Positions 18,851 through 28,666 of a stretch of DNA of 64,000 nt are shown one piece after another. The notes beneath the pieces were generated by a model. That model was not told the origin of the DNA and searched no databases. It saw only the letters and a program-made list of their open reading frames with translations. The stretch is from a virus, in IMG/VR virus record IMGVR_UViG_3300042881_003464, positions 107,840 through 171,839 of that record. One strand, given 5' to 3'. The first letter of the stretch is position 1; each line of letters begins with the position of its first letter. A program made the position numbers and the translations under genes.

Positions 18851-20120
18851 CTACAACGATCCTCGCCCTGTCAAGATAAATTTTGATTCTCTAACAGATC
18901 GTCAAAAGTTCCTGCTAACCGAGAGTAAAACTTTTTGTATCTATCCATGGATACATTTGCATACCTATCCAACTGGTGAAGCGCATCCGTGCTGTCACAG
19001 CACCATGTGGCAATCAGTAGGACACTGTAAAAAGAACACATTAAAAGAAATTTGGAATCAAGCTCCAATGCGCAATCTGCGCCAGAACATGTTAGAAGAA
19101 CGTGAAAGCGCAGGGTGTGTAAGATGCTATGAACAGGAAAAAACCGGTTTCATGAGCGGACGACAAGCAGCCAACAAGCATCATGGTCATCATATCAATC
19201 GTGTTGATGAAACAGATTCAACTGGCCGGCTTGACAGATTTGAAATGACATACTGGGATATACGTTTTAGTAATCTCTGTAATTTAAGATGTCGTAGCTG
19301 CGGTTTTATATTTTCCAGTAGTTGGTATGCTGATCAAGTCAAGCTAGCAGGACCTGAGTGGGGCAAACTATTTCCAGCTATGAACTATGCGGGACGTACT
19401 GAAACCGACATGTGGGAACAATTGTTACCGCATCTTGACTATGTAGAACAAATTTACTTTGCTGGCGGTGAGCCACTCATGATGGAGGAGCATTATAACA
19501 TTCTTGAAGAGTTGGAGCGCAGAGGTAGGTTTGATGTAAGACTGATCTACAACACTAACTTTACGCAGACCAAACTCAAATCAAGATCAGTTTTTGACTA
19601 TTGGCGACGTTTTGATTCAGTGAGTGTGGGTGCTAGCCTTGATGCCATGGGCGAACGAGCAGAATACATTCGCAAAGGCACAGACTGGGACACAGTTGAA
19701 CGCAATCGTGAACGCATGCTAGAGATATGCCCCAATGTTGACTTTTACATAAGTCCTACTCTAAGTTTAATGAATGCCTGGCATCTGCCAGACTTTCACC
19801 GTGATTGGGTAAGTCGAGGGTTGATCAGAGCTCAAGACCTAAACGTAAACATTCTGCAAGATCCTCCGCACTATAGAATAGATGTGGCCAGTGCGCGATA
19901 TAAAGATCAGCTGCGTGCCAAGTTTCGTGAACACATCGAATGGTTACAGCCTTTGGATCCCTTTAAACGTGCAAGTCAAGGATTTGAAAGTGCTATAACT
20001 TTTATGGACAGTAGAGACAACAGCGAAAAATTGCCTGAGTTTTGGGCTAAGTCTCAACAACTAGACGAGATTCGTGGAGAGAGCATGTTATCCGTGTTAC
20101 CCGAACTGCAAGATCTATGA
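18837..20120 (+). CDS. Radical SAM enzyme with N-terminal twitch domain (3 of 5), 427 aa
   Basis: Radical SAM cysteines 148, 152 and 155 (CNLRCRSC); N-terminal cluster cysteines 34, 52/53, 94 and 97 with the FCIYPWIHLHTYPTGEAHPCC signature. FAGGEPLM near residue 210. Together with the next two genes it forms a subgroup with a double Cys in the twitch block. Overlaps the previous gene by 14 bases. Confidence 0.8.
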   Translation: MTKSDYNDPRPVKINFDSLTDRQKFLLTESKTFCIYPWIHLHTYPTGEAHPCCHSTMWQSVGHCKKNTLKEIWNQAPMRNLRQNMLEERESAGCVRCYEQEKTGFMSGRQAANKHHGHHINRVDETDSTGRLDRFEMTYWDIRFSNLCNLRCRSCGFIFSSSWYADQVKLAGPEWGKLFPAMNYAGRTETDMWEQLLPHLDYVEQIYFAGGEPLMMEEHYNILEELERRGRFDVRLIYNTNFTQTKLKSRSVFDYWRRFDSVSVGASLDAMGERAEYIRKGTDWDTVERNRERMLEICPNVDFYISPTLSLMNAWHLPDFHRDWVSRGLIRAQDLNVNILQDPPHYRIDVASARYKDQLRAKFREHIEWLQPLDPFKRASQGFESAITFMDSRDNSEKLPEFWAKSQQLDEIRGESMLSVLPELQDL

Positions 20121-21352
20121 CACTGCCCAATAAAACTTTTTGTATACTGCCATGGGTAAGTTTGGAAACCAGCCCAATTGGTACTGTACGCCCATGTTGT
20201 TTGGCCAAGGATGAAATAGTAGATGAACACAATGACAAATACCAACTTACCTCTGCGACCTTCGATCAAATACGAGATAGCAGTCACATGCGCGAACTCC
20301 GACGTGCATTCATTGCAGGTGAACTTCCGGCCACGTGTGAGCGTTGTTGGTCAGTTGAAGCCAGTGGAGGAACCTCCAAACGACAACACACACTGGAGCG
20401 ATTAAAACACTTAATCACAGACATGACATGGACAGAAGATGCCAATGATCTAATTTTTTTAGATCTTAAACTAGGCAACATCTGTAATCTCAAGTGTAGA
20501 ATATGTGGGCCATGGAGTAGTAGTACATTTGCCAGTGAAGAGGTTGGTCAAATAATGACCTTGGACCGTAAGCAAACCTATGCGTACAAAATGTTGAGAG
20601 AAGGTCGATGGCCCAAAGAAAGCACTGTGTTCTGGCAGCAGTTAGATGAATTTGCTGAACAGATACGGTATCTTGAATTCACGGGCGGTGAGCCATTTAT
20701 GATTCAAGAACACTTTGACTTTTTGCAGACTCTTGTAGATCGTGGTTTGGCACACAATATTGAAATACACTACAACACCAATGGCACACACTATCCAGAA
20801 CAAGGCGTAGAACTCTGGCCCCATTTTAAATTAGTAGAAATTGCACTCAGCATTGATGACATAGGTCAACGATTTGAATATCAGCGCACAGGTGCCAAGT
20901 GGCCAGAGGTAATGAACAACCTAGAAAAGTTTAGACAACTAAGAGAAGCCAGCTCTAATATTCAGTTGCAACTCTGCTGTACCATTAGCATTTGGAACGT
21001 TCTATACTTTAATACCATAGCTCAGTGGGCAGCATCCTTTCCTTGGGACTTTGTTTATTGGAATTATCTACACGATTCACCAGTATGGTGTGTGCAAAAT
21101 GTTGTGGAAGCCATCAAAGAACGAATTATCAGTCAACTGTTAAGAGAACGTATAGATCATCCCTATGCAGAAGATCGTAAGAACATCATTGCGTTTATGC
21201 GAGCCAAAGAAGGTTGGATGGGTGTAGGTAAAGGCGGTACCTTGACCTACGAGATCAGCAGATTAGACACTGTACGACAACAGAATCTTGCAGACGCTTG
21301 TCCTGATCTAGCATATATCATAAACTACGATGGCCCAGTTGACTACTCCTAA
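20117..21352 (+). CDS. Radical SAM enzyme with N-terminal twitch domain (4 of 5), 411 aa
   Basis: ATGA overlap with copy 3. Radical SAM cysteines 123, 127 and 130 (CNLKCRIC); N-terminal cysteines 9, 27/28, 74 and 77 (CERCW). FTGGEPFM near residue 193. Shares FCILPWVSLETSPIGTVRPCC with copy 3. Substrate unknown. Confidence 0.8.
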   Translation: MTLPNKTFCILPWVSLETSPIGTVRPCCLAKDEIVDEHNDKYQLTSATFDQIRDSSHMRELRRAFIAGELPATCERCWSVEASGGTSKRQHTLERLKHLITDMTWTEDANDLIFLDLKLGNICNLKCRICGPWSSSTFASEEVGQIMTLDRKQTYAYKMLREGRWPKESTVFWQQLDEFAEQIRYLEFTGGEPFMIQEHFDFLQTLVDRGLAHNIEIHYNTNGTHYPEQGVELWPHFKLVEIALSIDDIGQRFEYQRTGAKWPEVMNNLEKFRQLREASSNIQLQLCCTISIWNVLYFNTIAQWAASFPWDFVYWNYLHDSPVWCVQNVVEAIKERIISQLLRERIDHPYAEDRKNIIAFMRAKEGWMGVGKGGTLTYEISRLDTVRQQNLADACPDLAYIINYDGPVDYS

Positions 21353-22640
21353 GCCTGATACTTTGTGCATGGCACCTTGGACACACACGTATCTGTCACC
21401 GCAGACTGAACGTAGAATGTGTTGTGCCAGTCGTGAACCTGCACAGAATTTTCAACAGTATATTGACACAGCAGCAGGCACCGGTCGTTACATACCCATT
21501 ACGCTTGAACAACACTGGAATGGAGACCACATGCGCAGTGTGCGTCGTCGCATGTTAGCAGGTGAAACACTGCCTGAATGTGAAGTGTGCAACAACAAAT
21601 TATTGAACACTGATGTTTATCGTGACTATTTTAATCATTTGTTTGCGCACAAATGGCCTGAAGTACAGAGCTCCACTGACGAATCAGGTGCCACAACCAT
21701 GCAGCCAGTTAGTTGGGACTATAGATTTACCAACCTATGCAATTTTAAATGCCGTATGTGTGGAGACATGTTGAGCAGTGCATGGGAAAGTGAGCGCAAA
21801 CAGCATGATCTTGTGGACTGGACTGACAACCGTAACCACTGGATGCGTCCAGAAATCAAAAAACAAATCACTGCATTTCAAGACAGTGTAATAGAACAAG
21901 AATTCTCTGATGCAGTAGAACAACACCGTGTGGAAGAAGTCTATTGGGTAGGCGGCGAACCCTTGATGTACGAGCAACACTGGCGGTACATGCAGCGCAT
22001 TATTGAACTAGGAGACGGTCCCAGTGTTTACGCAAGGTATAATACAAATCTTAGCAGGATTAATCATCTTGGCGTTGGTCTTTTCAAAGACATTTTGGCG
22101 AAGGTTAGAGACTGGCAAATCTGCGCTAGCCTCGACGGAACCGGCAGTGTCGGAGAATATATTAGATACGGTCTTGATTATCAAACATGGCTACAAAATT
22201 TCAAAGAAGGAATGAGTTATGCAAAGCATGCCAGACAGATGCGCATAGATTTCACTCTTACTCTACCTGGCTTGACTGAAGTCTTGGCTATTGAACAGTT
22301 GGCCAAGGAACTTGGCTGTGGCTTGCTTGCCAAAACCGTGTTTGCTTTTACACCAGATAACATCTGGAGTCCTTTGATTCTGCCTAGGCCTGCGCTTGAT
22401 GCAATAGTACGGCCTTTGTTGGCTCAATGTCAAACCACAGTGATGCGTGATTTGCTGCAACAACTTCTTGAACGTCCAACTTTTGAAGAAACATGGCCCG
22501 ACGTTTATCCAGATGCTGTGCAAAAAGGTCGGCAAACTGTGTTACAATTAGAGAAAATACGTAAAGATAAATTGATCATGGCAGACATAGTCAAACAGAA
22601 TCCAGTGTTAGAGGCATGGTGGCATGACATCTCTAGTTAA
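21330..22640 (+). CDS. Radical SAM enzyme with N-terminal twitch domain (5 of 5), 436 aa
   Basis: Overlaps copy 4 by 23 bases. Radical SAM cysteines 137, 141 and 144 (CNFKCRMC); N-terminal cysteines 13, 31/32, 84 and 87 (CEVC). VGGEPLMYEQH near residue 210. Last of the run of radical SAM genes; followed by an unknown gene overlapping its stop. Confidence 0.8.
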   Translation: MAQLTTPKPDTLCMAPWTHTYLSPQTERRMCCASREPAQNFQQYIDTAAGTGRYIPITLEQHWNGDHMRSVRRRMLAGETLPECEVCNNKLLNTDVYRDYFNHLFAHKWPEVQSSTDESGATTMQPVSWDYRFTNLCNFKCRMCGDMLSSAWESERKQHDLVDWTDNRNHWMRPEIKKQITAFQDSVIEQEFSDAVEQHRVEEVYWVGGEPLMYEQHWRYMQRIIELGDGPSVYARYNTNLSRINHLGVGLFKDILAKVRDWQICASLDGTGSVGEYIRYGLDYQTWLQNFKEGMSYAKHARQMRIDFTLTLPGLTEVLAIEQLAKELGCGLLAKTVFAFTPDNIWSPLILPRPALDAIVRPLLAQCQTTVMRDLLQQLLERPTFEETWPDVYPDAVQKGRQTVLQLEKIRKDKLIMADIVKQNPVLEAWWHDISS

Positions 22641-23682
22641 AATGATTTTACGAAATCCAGTGCAAAAGAGCAGCACTGTGGAAGTGATCATCCGGGTCCA
22701 TGACACACTCTTGGCACGTGACTGGATTGATGCACTCAAGATTTTGCTCAAAAACAATAAAATTGAAAAAAACTTTTGTTTCATGGGCTTCCCCAACGGA
22801 GCTCGTAGTCTTGATTATCTGTGCGATGAACTCAACTCAGCCGTGGACACGATTAATCACAGCGACCTCGACTATCATATCAGTGATCGTGTGAGTGCTT
22901 CAGAACTTATAGTTGACAAAACTATACTAAATCAAGTTCATAATCATTTTGAAATCTTACAAGGCACTGTTAATCATCTCAGTGATTACTATAGGCGTGC
23001 TGACTACGAAACCAAGTATGCTATACGTCAGCTGAACACAGTGTGCCATGAACTTGAGAGTCTTGTGCTCAGCAAATTAAGAGAACGCACAGCACCTGAA
23101 TGGGTACGCCTGAGTCAGATCAATACCTGGCTCAACGCACCAAGATACCAACTACAAGAGCAGCATCGTAGACCCTGGAGCATAGATTGTTATGATCGAC
23201 ATCTAGGCGAGGTATATATGCATTGGGCACAGATTGGCAAAACACTGTTTGAAGTTTATCGTGATGAAGGTGCACCCGAACTAACACAAACAGTATGCGA
23301 AGCCATTACACATCTAGAATACTACAGCGGTGAGTTTGACATAGAATGGGGCAACGATATACGTTATGACTCTCATGATTGGTGGCGATTTGAAGTAGAT
23401 GGCTTTTATGAGTGGTTAGAATCAAATGGTCTTGACTATCGTGATCCCAAACTCAGTCTTGGATACTTGCCAATAGCCAGCGTTGATCTGCAGGCAAGCT
23501 TTGGCAGCAAGGATTATCAGAAAATATGGCCAACTCTAAGTGACCATCTTGATGTGTTTAGAGTAGAAGTTGACGGGGTAGTTGGTGAGTATGATTATTG
23601 TTGGACCGACTCTGATTACAAGCAACAACAGATTGCACAACTACGTCCAGGTTACGATCATTCATCAAAGGGACAGGTATGA
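22624..23682 (+). CDS. Hypothetical protein of the radical SAM operon, 352 aa
   Basis: Overlaps the fifth radical SAM gene by 17 bases, so it is co-translated with it. Contains a helical middle part (residues 100-160) and a Trp/Tyr/Asp-rich C-terminal half (WGNDIRYDSHDWWRFEVDGF). No known motif. May be a partner or substrate-handling protein for the radical SAM enzymes; this is a guess from location only. Confidence 0.6.
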   Translation: MTSLVKMILRNPVQKSSTVEVIIRVHDTLLARDWIDALKILLKNNKIEKNFCFMGFPNGARSLDYLCDELNSAVDTINHSDLDYHISDRVSASELIVDKTILNQVHNHFEILQGTVNHLSDYYRRADYETKYAIRQLNTVCHELESLVLSKLRERTAPEWVRLSQINTWLNAPRYQLQEQHRRPWSIDCYDRHLGEVYMHWAQIGKTLFEVYRDEGAPELTQTVCEAITHLEYYSGEFDIEWGNDIRYDSHDWWRFEVDGFYEWLESNGLDYRDPKLSLGYLPIASVDLQASFGSKDYQKIWPTLSDHLDVFRVEVDGVVGEYDYCWTDSDYKQQQIAQLRPGYDHSSKGQV

Positions 23683-23780
23683 AGTGGATAGTCACTGCAT
23701 GGAAAAGATTGCTGCTTGAAATTAGATATCGCAAAAAACTACGTGAACTAAGAAAACGTGATCCATTTATATACAAATGA
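23679..23780 (+). CDS. Tiny basic protein, 33 aa
   Basis: ATGA overlap with both neighbours. Highly basic (WKRLLLEIRYRKKLRELRKR), one amphipathic helix. Part of a chain of three 4-base overlaps (23679, 23777, 23905), which argues that it is translated. Function unknown. Confidence 0.55.
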   Translation: MKWIVTAWKRLLLEIRYRKKLRELRKRDPFIYK

Positions 23781-23908
23781 ACTTTTTCTTCCTTAACCTG
23801 TATTTTTACTTTGCGATCCTGGCTTCAATACGTCTAGGCGACTGGATAGGTTTTCTCATGGTGGTCGTAGCGTATTGGGGCATGCTTAGTTGGTTAAAAC
23901 CAGAATGA
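23777..23908 (+). CDS. Tiny membrane protein, 43 aa
   Basis: Start and stop both lie in ATGA overlaps. Two hydrophobic segments (FFFLNLYFYFAILA and IGFLMVVVAYWGML) separated by RLGDW suggest a two-pass or re-entrant inner-membrane peptide. Sits between the radical SAM block and the carbamoyltransferase; function unknown. Confidence 0.55.
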   Translation: MNFFFLNLYFYFAILASIRLGDWIGFLMVVVAYWGMLSWLKPE

Positions 23909-25398
23909 AACACATACTAGGAGTAAGTGCAGGTTTTCACGACGGTGCTATTGCCGTAGTCGACGGTCAAGGCGACATAGTGTTTGCTGCTCACAGTGAA
24001 CGCTTTAGCAAACTGAAAAATGATGCCGGCATAAGTCCTGACATGCTGCGTGATATCAAGGACTATGATATTCACACAGTGGCTTTCTATGAACGTCCAT
24101 GGTTACACAATGTTCAACAGTTGATCAGCGGACAAAATAATCTCACTGCATGGACACTTCGAGGAAGACTACGTGAGTTGTTGCCACCAGGTTGGTTGAA
24201 CAAACATTCACCTGTGCTTGTGAATTATCCACATCATCTTAGTCATGCAGCGGCAGCATTTCAAACGTCAAGCTTTGACAGTGCAGCCGTGGTTGTGATT
24301 GACGCTATTGGAGAACTAGACACAATTTCCATCTATCATGCCAGTTATGATCAGAATGGTCGGGCACAGTACCGACGTGTATGGCGTCACTTATATCCTC
24401 ATTCAGTTGGCTTGTTTTATTCCGCAGTGACCAAACACATTGGTCTAAAACCCATGGAGGATGAATATGTGACCATGGGCATGAGCGCCTATGCTAGTCA
24501 TAAGAAATATATTGTGGCACAACAAATGGAACAGCAACTGATTGAGGATGCCGCTACAGCAACTTTCTTAAGAAATCTGCACATAGGGCTTGATCCCAAC
24601 GAGTACCCCTATGACCCAGAAGACATGGCAGGTGCTGTACAAACTCTCACACAACAAATGGTGCATTCTATTGCACTACTTGCCCGCAGTCTTACAGGCG
24701 AGAGTAATCTTTGTTACGGCGGCGGTGTAGCCTTAAACTGTGTGGCCAATCATCAACTGGGCTATATGTTTGACAAACTCTGGATCATGCCTAATCCTGG
24801 TGATGCTGGTGCTAGTCTTGGAGCCGCGGCCTTGAGTTATGGTCAAAGGCTTAACTGGAAAGATGCATATCTTGGACATTTTATCAACGGTGATTATCCT
24901 GTTAAAACACTGCTGGATGAATTGATTAAAAATCAAATTGTAGGTGTTGCATCAGGTCATGCAGAATTTGGCCCACGTGCGCTGGGCAATCGTAGTTTGT
25001 TGGCCGATCCAAGAGGCTCGGACATTAAGGATAGAGTCAATGCGATTAAACAACGACAAAAGTTTAGACCTTTCGCCCCTGTTATATTGGAAGAAGTGGC
25101 TGAAGAGTACTTTAATTTCAGCCCTGGGTGGCGTATTAGCCGTTATATGCAGTCAGTCGCTGAGTGTAGGTATCCTGACCGTTTTCCTGCTATCTGCCAT
25201 GTTGATGGGACCAGTAGAGTACAAACGGTTCCGGCGGATGGGTCAGGGATCAGACAGTTATTAGAACAATGGTACTTGTTGACTGGATGCCCTATGTTGT
25301 TAAACACTTCATTAAACATAAGAGGCAAGCCCATGGTCAATGATAGATATGATGCTAGAGAGTTTTCACAACTTTACGGCGTACGAGTATGTACCTAG
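23905..25398 (+). CDS. Carbamoyltransferase, NodU/TobZ family, 497 aa
   Basis: The ATG at 23905 in an ATGA overlap is preferred over an upstream alternative. N-terminal ILGVSAGFHDGAIAVV and PHHLSHAAAAF (metal/ATP-binding Kae1-like domain), CYGGGVALNCVAN, then the YrdC-like/C-terminal signature EFGPRALGNRSLLADPR and KFRPFAPVI. These enzymes make carbamoyl-adenylate from carbamoyl phosphate and ATP and O-carbamoylate a sugar hydroxyl, as in Nod factors and aminoglycosides. Length is slightly short for the family (about 550-600). Next to sugar-modifying genes, so a carbamoylated sugar is the likely product. Confidence 0.88.
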   Translation: MKHILGVSAGFHDGAIAVVDGQGDIVFAAHSERFSKLKNDAGISPDMLRDIKDYDIHTVAFYERPWLHNVQQLISGQNNLTAWTLRGRLRELLPPGWLNKHSPVLVNYPHHLSHAAAAFQTSSFDSAAVVVIDAIGELDTISIYHASYDQNGRAQYRRVWRHLYPHSVGLFYSAVTKHIGLKPMEDEYVTMGMSAYASHKKYIVAQQMEQQLIEDAATATFLRNLHIGLDPNEYPYDPEDMAGAVQTLTQQMVHSIALLARSLTGESNLCYGGGVALNCVANHQLGYMFDKLWIMPNPGDAGASLGAAALSYGQRLNWKDAYLGHFINGDYPVKTLLDELIKNQIVGVASGHAEFGPRALGNRSLLADPRGSDIKDRVNAIKQRQKFRPFAPVILEEVAEEYFNFSPGWRISRYMQSVAECRYPDRFPAICHVDGTSRVQTVPADGSGIRQLLEQWYLLTGCPMLLNTSLNIRGKPMVNDRYDAREFSQLYGVRVCT

Positions 25399-26423
25399 AG
25401 ATAAGATTCTAAACCGCCTTCACGATTTATGTCTTGTGTGCAGCAACTGATACCACCATCCCAGAAGTAACTGTGTCTGAGCTCGCATATGATTGGATTG
25501 ATATGATGCCGCTCGCAGAAGTCAAACACAGTTTTGTTGTATGCACTAAAGATAACATTTGATTCATCTAGTACCAAGCAGTTTACATCAAACACAGTTT
25601 CTGCAACATAGCCAGTCCATTTGTTTAGATAGGTATTAACATATTCAGTGAATTCTGGTGTGGGAGTTTGACCTTGTACATACCATGCTCCTGGTGACTC
25701 TTCATAACGGAACTTGCCAACTTCCATAGCTGCCCAAATACTACTATCCCATATTTTGCAAACTTCCCATCCAGGAAAGTCTCCAGCTAGATCCAGTTTG
25801 TCATCGTGTTTGCTACTGAGTATCACACCTGGTTTGAGTATGGCAAACACAGCATCACCGTGGCCATCTGTAACAGCTTCGTGAATACGATATTGATCTC
25901 CTAATACATTTTCCACAATCCAGCGAGTCTGTTCTGGACGTAGGAAATCACTGTTGTCAAAAAACACATCACGCCCTACTCTCACAATGCAACTTGCACT
26001 GGCACCATTTAGAACACAGTTTGGATCCCAGGTGGATCCATGTGGACTAATAACACTGTGTCCATATTGAGCACATATTGTGTTGAGTTCTGGCAAAGGC
26101 AGTATGCGTAGAAGTTTTTGTCCTAGAGTGATTTGCCAATCTCTTGGAGTTAATGGCGGTAATGGCACACCTTGATCGCTGATCTGATTACGCTGAAACC
26201 AGTCACGATCAGGCAGTTCTGGTCTATACACTTTGGCACCATAGCTTTCAATTGTTCGCTGTAGATTGTCAAGATCTTCTGCGGTTTCTTGTAATATCTG
26301 CTGGAGTTGATGTCTCACCTGAGCGTTGTCAATAAAGTCAAAGTAATCTGGATCATACGCACGACCAACAATGCATTCACGCAGTGGTTGCCAACTGGTA
26401 TAAGAGTTAACTAATGGAGTCAT
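25395..26423 (-). CDS. Amidinotransferase-family protein, 342 aa
   Basis: ATG at 26423 preferred to an upstream TTG. Family landmarks: SYTSWQPLRECIVGRAYD at the start, HGDAVF (His/Asp pair) in the middle and YFWDGGISCCTQDINREG at the end, carrying the catalytic Cys in the position used by glycine and inosamine-phosphate amidinotransferases. The reaction would move an amidino group from arginine to an amine. Stop overlaps the carbamoyltransferase stop by 4 bases (convergent). A second copy is at 37727. Confidence 0.8.
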   Translation of the reverse strand: MTPLVNSYTSWQPLRECIVGRAYDPDYFDFIDNAQVRHQLQQILQETAEDLDNLQRTIESYGAKVYRPELPDRDWFQRNQISDQGVPLPPLTPRDWQITLGQKLLRILPLPELNTICAQYGHSVISPHGSTWDPNCVLNGASASCIVRVGRDVFFDNSDFLRPEQTRWIVENVLGDQYRIHEAVTDGHGDAVFAILKPGVILSSKHDDKLDLAGDFPGWEVCKIWDSSIWAAMEVGKFRYEESPGAWYVQGQTPTPEFTEYVNTYLNKWTGYVAETVFDVNCLVLDESNVIFSAYNKTVFDFCERHHINPIICELRHSYFWDGGISCCTQDINREGGLESYL

Positions 26424-27600
26424 ACAGTAATTTAGCAAGGTTATTTAATCTGTCAAATTTTGATGACAAAAAGTGCTGTTGGTTAAACACAGCATCCTGT
26501 TTGCACTGTTGAGACCATCTAAAAAGGTCCTGTGACATCAAAACATGCACAGCAGCCTGTGCATGTAGATATCTCTGTGTATTGTCTTCCACAGAGTCAT
26601 AGTAGTTCATGATAGCATGATCGTAGGTACGATATCCAAGTTCACGCAGTGTGACCAAACTGTTTTTAGGAGCAAAAAGCACAAATGGCTGTGCATGTTT
26701 GATAGGTTTGAAAGTTTTTTCTGTTAAAAAAGTTCCTCCACTTTGATCTGCATCAAACATGGTTTCTAACACAATGTTAAAGTAACTTTCTTGAAAATGT
26801 CCTGGTACCAAAGTGTGATGGCGGTTGTGTTGTTCTGCCGTGAGATCATCGCAGCGATATGGAGCGTTGGCTAAAAAATTTTCAATATAGCTTTCTAGTC
26901 CGGGGAACCAGGCAACCTCAATAGGATTGTCAGTAGGCTGATCACTTACATCCAGCAGATTGTAGCTCCAAAAACTTTGATCAAGATAACCTCTGCGATG
27001 CAGATCTGCCATTACAGTAGCTCGCCACCATTTGTGTATTCTACTCAACGCAGTGGAGTTTTTTAATCTAGGTGCATCATTCCATGTTAGTGCTGGTTGT
27101 TTTTTGTTGGCTCTCCAATAAAACAACTCATGATCAGGAAAGTAAACAAAGCGATCAATTGACTTTGCCGCAGTGTTGCCACTCACAAATCGATAGCAGT
27201 CCGGATCAAGGTTATGTGTGCTGCATAATTCATCAAGTCTAATTTGCTCCTGCTGAGGATTGTCTCCTTCGTGGTAATAAAAAAGTATTCTAACACTACG
27301 GTTTTTAACCAGATTCATTACTCTAGTTGGAACTAGATCAAAGTAGTCAATGTCAAAGTTAAAAAAGCCCAGAGCTATGGGATAGAAACAAGGCTGTGGT
27401 AACTCAGACTCAAGATCAAATGTATACAGAGGAAAACCATGATCAGCACTGTAATAAAACAATCGTAGCGGGACCACAAAGGGAAACTGTTGACCCAACT
27501 CTCCGTAGCCATTGCTTAGGTCGCCCATGGGCATCAGGTTAGGATAGGGTTTTTTGTCTTGCCAACGATCAAACAAAAAGTTTAGAGCGTATATCATCAA
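26407..27600 (-). CDS. GT10-like glycosyltransferase candidate C, 397 aa
   Basis: C-terminal half carries YFNIVLETMF...TFLTEKTFKPIKHAQPFV, the same E...TEK-x-x-KPI arrangement as the genes at 15165 and 16362, followed by LRELGYRTYDHAI. N-terminal half is a different Rossmann-like domain (FYYHEGDNPQQEQIR). Overlaps the next gene in the - operon by 17 bases and the upstream one by 32. Inferred nucleotide-sugar transferase. Confidence 0.5.
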   Translation of the reverse strand: MMIYALNFLFDRWQDKKPYPNLMPMGDLSNGYGELGQQFPFVVPLRLFYYSADHGFPLYTFDLESELPQPCFYPIALGFFNFDIDYFDLVPTRVMNLVKNRSVRILFYYHEGDNPQQEQIRLDELCSTHNLDPDCYRFVSGNTAAKSIDRFVYFPDHELFYWRANKKQPALTWNDAPRLKNSTALSRIHKWWRATVMADLHRRGYLDQSFWSYNLLDVSDQPTDNPIEVAWFPGLESYIENFLANAPYRCDDLTAEQHNRHHTLVPGHFQESYFNIVLETMFDADQSGGTFLTEKTFKPIKHAQPFVLFAPKNSLVTLRELGYRTYDHAIMNYYDSVEDNTQRYLHAQAAVHVLMSQDLFRWSQQCKQDAVFNQQHFLSSKFDRLNNLAKLLYDSIS

Positions 27601-28666
27601 GCATCATCTCAAGTTCTTGCCACAAGATAGCTTCAAAGCCACCGTTGTAAAAATGATTGTAATTGTGTAGGACTATATCACGGCACTGTGCAAACACCTT
27701 GGTATGATCACTGTGTTCTAACCATGCTAATAAATCAGCCACAAGTTGCATGCGTTTTAGATCGTTAGTTTCTTGATCGTAACTTTCGTTCCACACACTG
27801 CTGAATGTTTCAAATCCATACTGACGAAGATAACTCAAACTGTGTGCAGTACTAGCCATTACAAATGGCATTTGCATACAAATTGGTTTGAAGGTTTTTT
27901 CTGTGAGGTGTTGCCTTTGTCCAGTGCCTACTGTTTCGTTTATAACATAAACTAGACTTTCACTGGCCTGCTCGTGTAGGTCTAATCTGGCACTTGCATA
28001 ACTTGGAACTGCGGGCTCATCAAAAGCCAGAGGCAAGCCAGCGGATTCAAACACAGCATGAATGTCTGGATATACTGATAAAAGTTTTTCTGACGCAGTA
28101 TACACTGAAACGTTTTCAGCAGGGCATATCAACGGAAAACTGATGTGGTTATGAGCGAGTTTGTGTTTTAGAATATGATACATCAGCACTAGCCTATGAG
28201 ATCTTTCACCTGCAACGATACGATTAGGCGACAAGAATGTTTTGGTAATATTTCTGCTATCAAAAGGTTCAACCACAAAAGTTCTATTGTAACCTCTGAA
28301 CCAATCCAGTGCTGCCCAGCCGTTGAAAAAATAGTAGAAACTTTGCCAACCAAGTAGTTGACAAAGTCTACGAACTGTGTTACTGTTGTACTCGCTGGTG
28401 ATGATCCCGCCTACTCCTGGTCCCGTGAGCGTGTTGTTTTCAAAATCACAGATATGATTGGCTATAGGCATAATTCTTGACATTTCAAGAGGTTCTTGAT
28501 CAAAAGCCAGCAGATAATTTAATTCTCCACCGGATGATGCATAACTCCTTAAATATTCAACTCCTACATGCCCCGGTGGATCTAGAAACCAAAGCCTTGT
28601 TCGTGGAACGTTCCGACGGAGATAGGACCAAAACGTATTGGCATATATCTCTTCAATTCTAATCAT
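27569..28666 (-). CDS. GT10-like glycosyltransferase candidate D, 365 aa
   Basis: Contains YVINETVGTGQRQHLTEKTFKPICM and LRQYGFETFSSVWNESYD, the same C-terminal domain as candidates A-C. It starts at 28666 with an ATG whose complement overlaps the start codon of the divergent gene at 28665 (shared CATG). No clear ribosome-binding site upstream on this strand. Probable transferase of the same pathway. Confidence 0.5.
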   Translation of the reverse strand: MIRIEEIYANTFWSYLRRNVPRTRLWFLDPPGHVGVEYLRSYASSGGELNYLLAFDQEPLEMSRIMPIANHICDFENNTLTGPGVGGIITSEYNSNTVRRLCQLLGWQSFYYFFNGWAALDWFRGYNRTFVVEPFDSRNITKTFLSPNRIVAGERSHRLVLMYHILKHKLAHNHISFPLICPAENVSVYTASEKLLSVYPDIHAVFESAGLPLAFDEPAVPSYASARLDLHEQASESLVYVINETVGTGQRQHLTEKTFKPICMQMPFVMASTAHSLSYLRQYGFETFSSVWNESYDQETNDLKRMQLVADLLAWLEHSDHTKVFAQCRDIVLHNYNHFYNGGFEAILWQELEMMLDDIRSKLFV

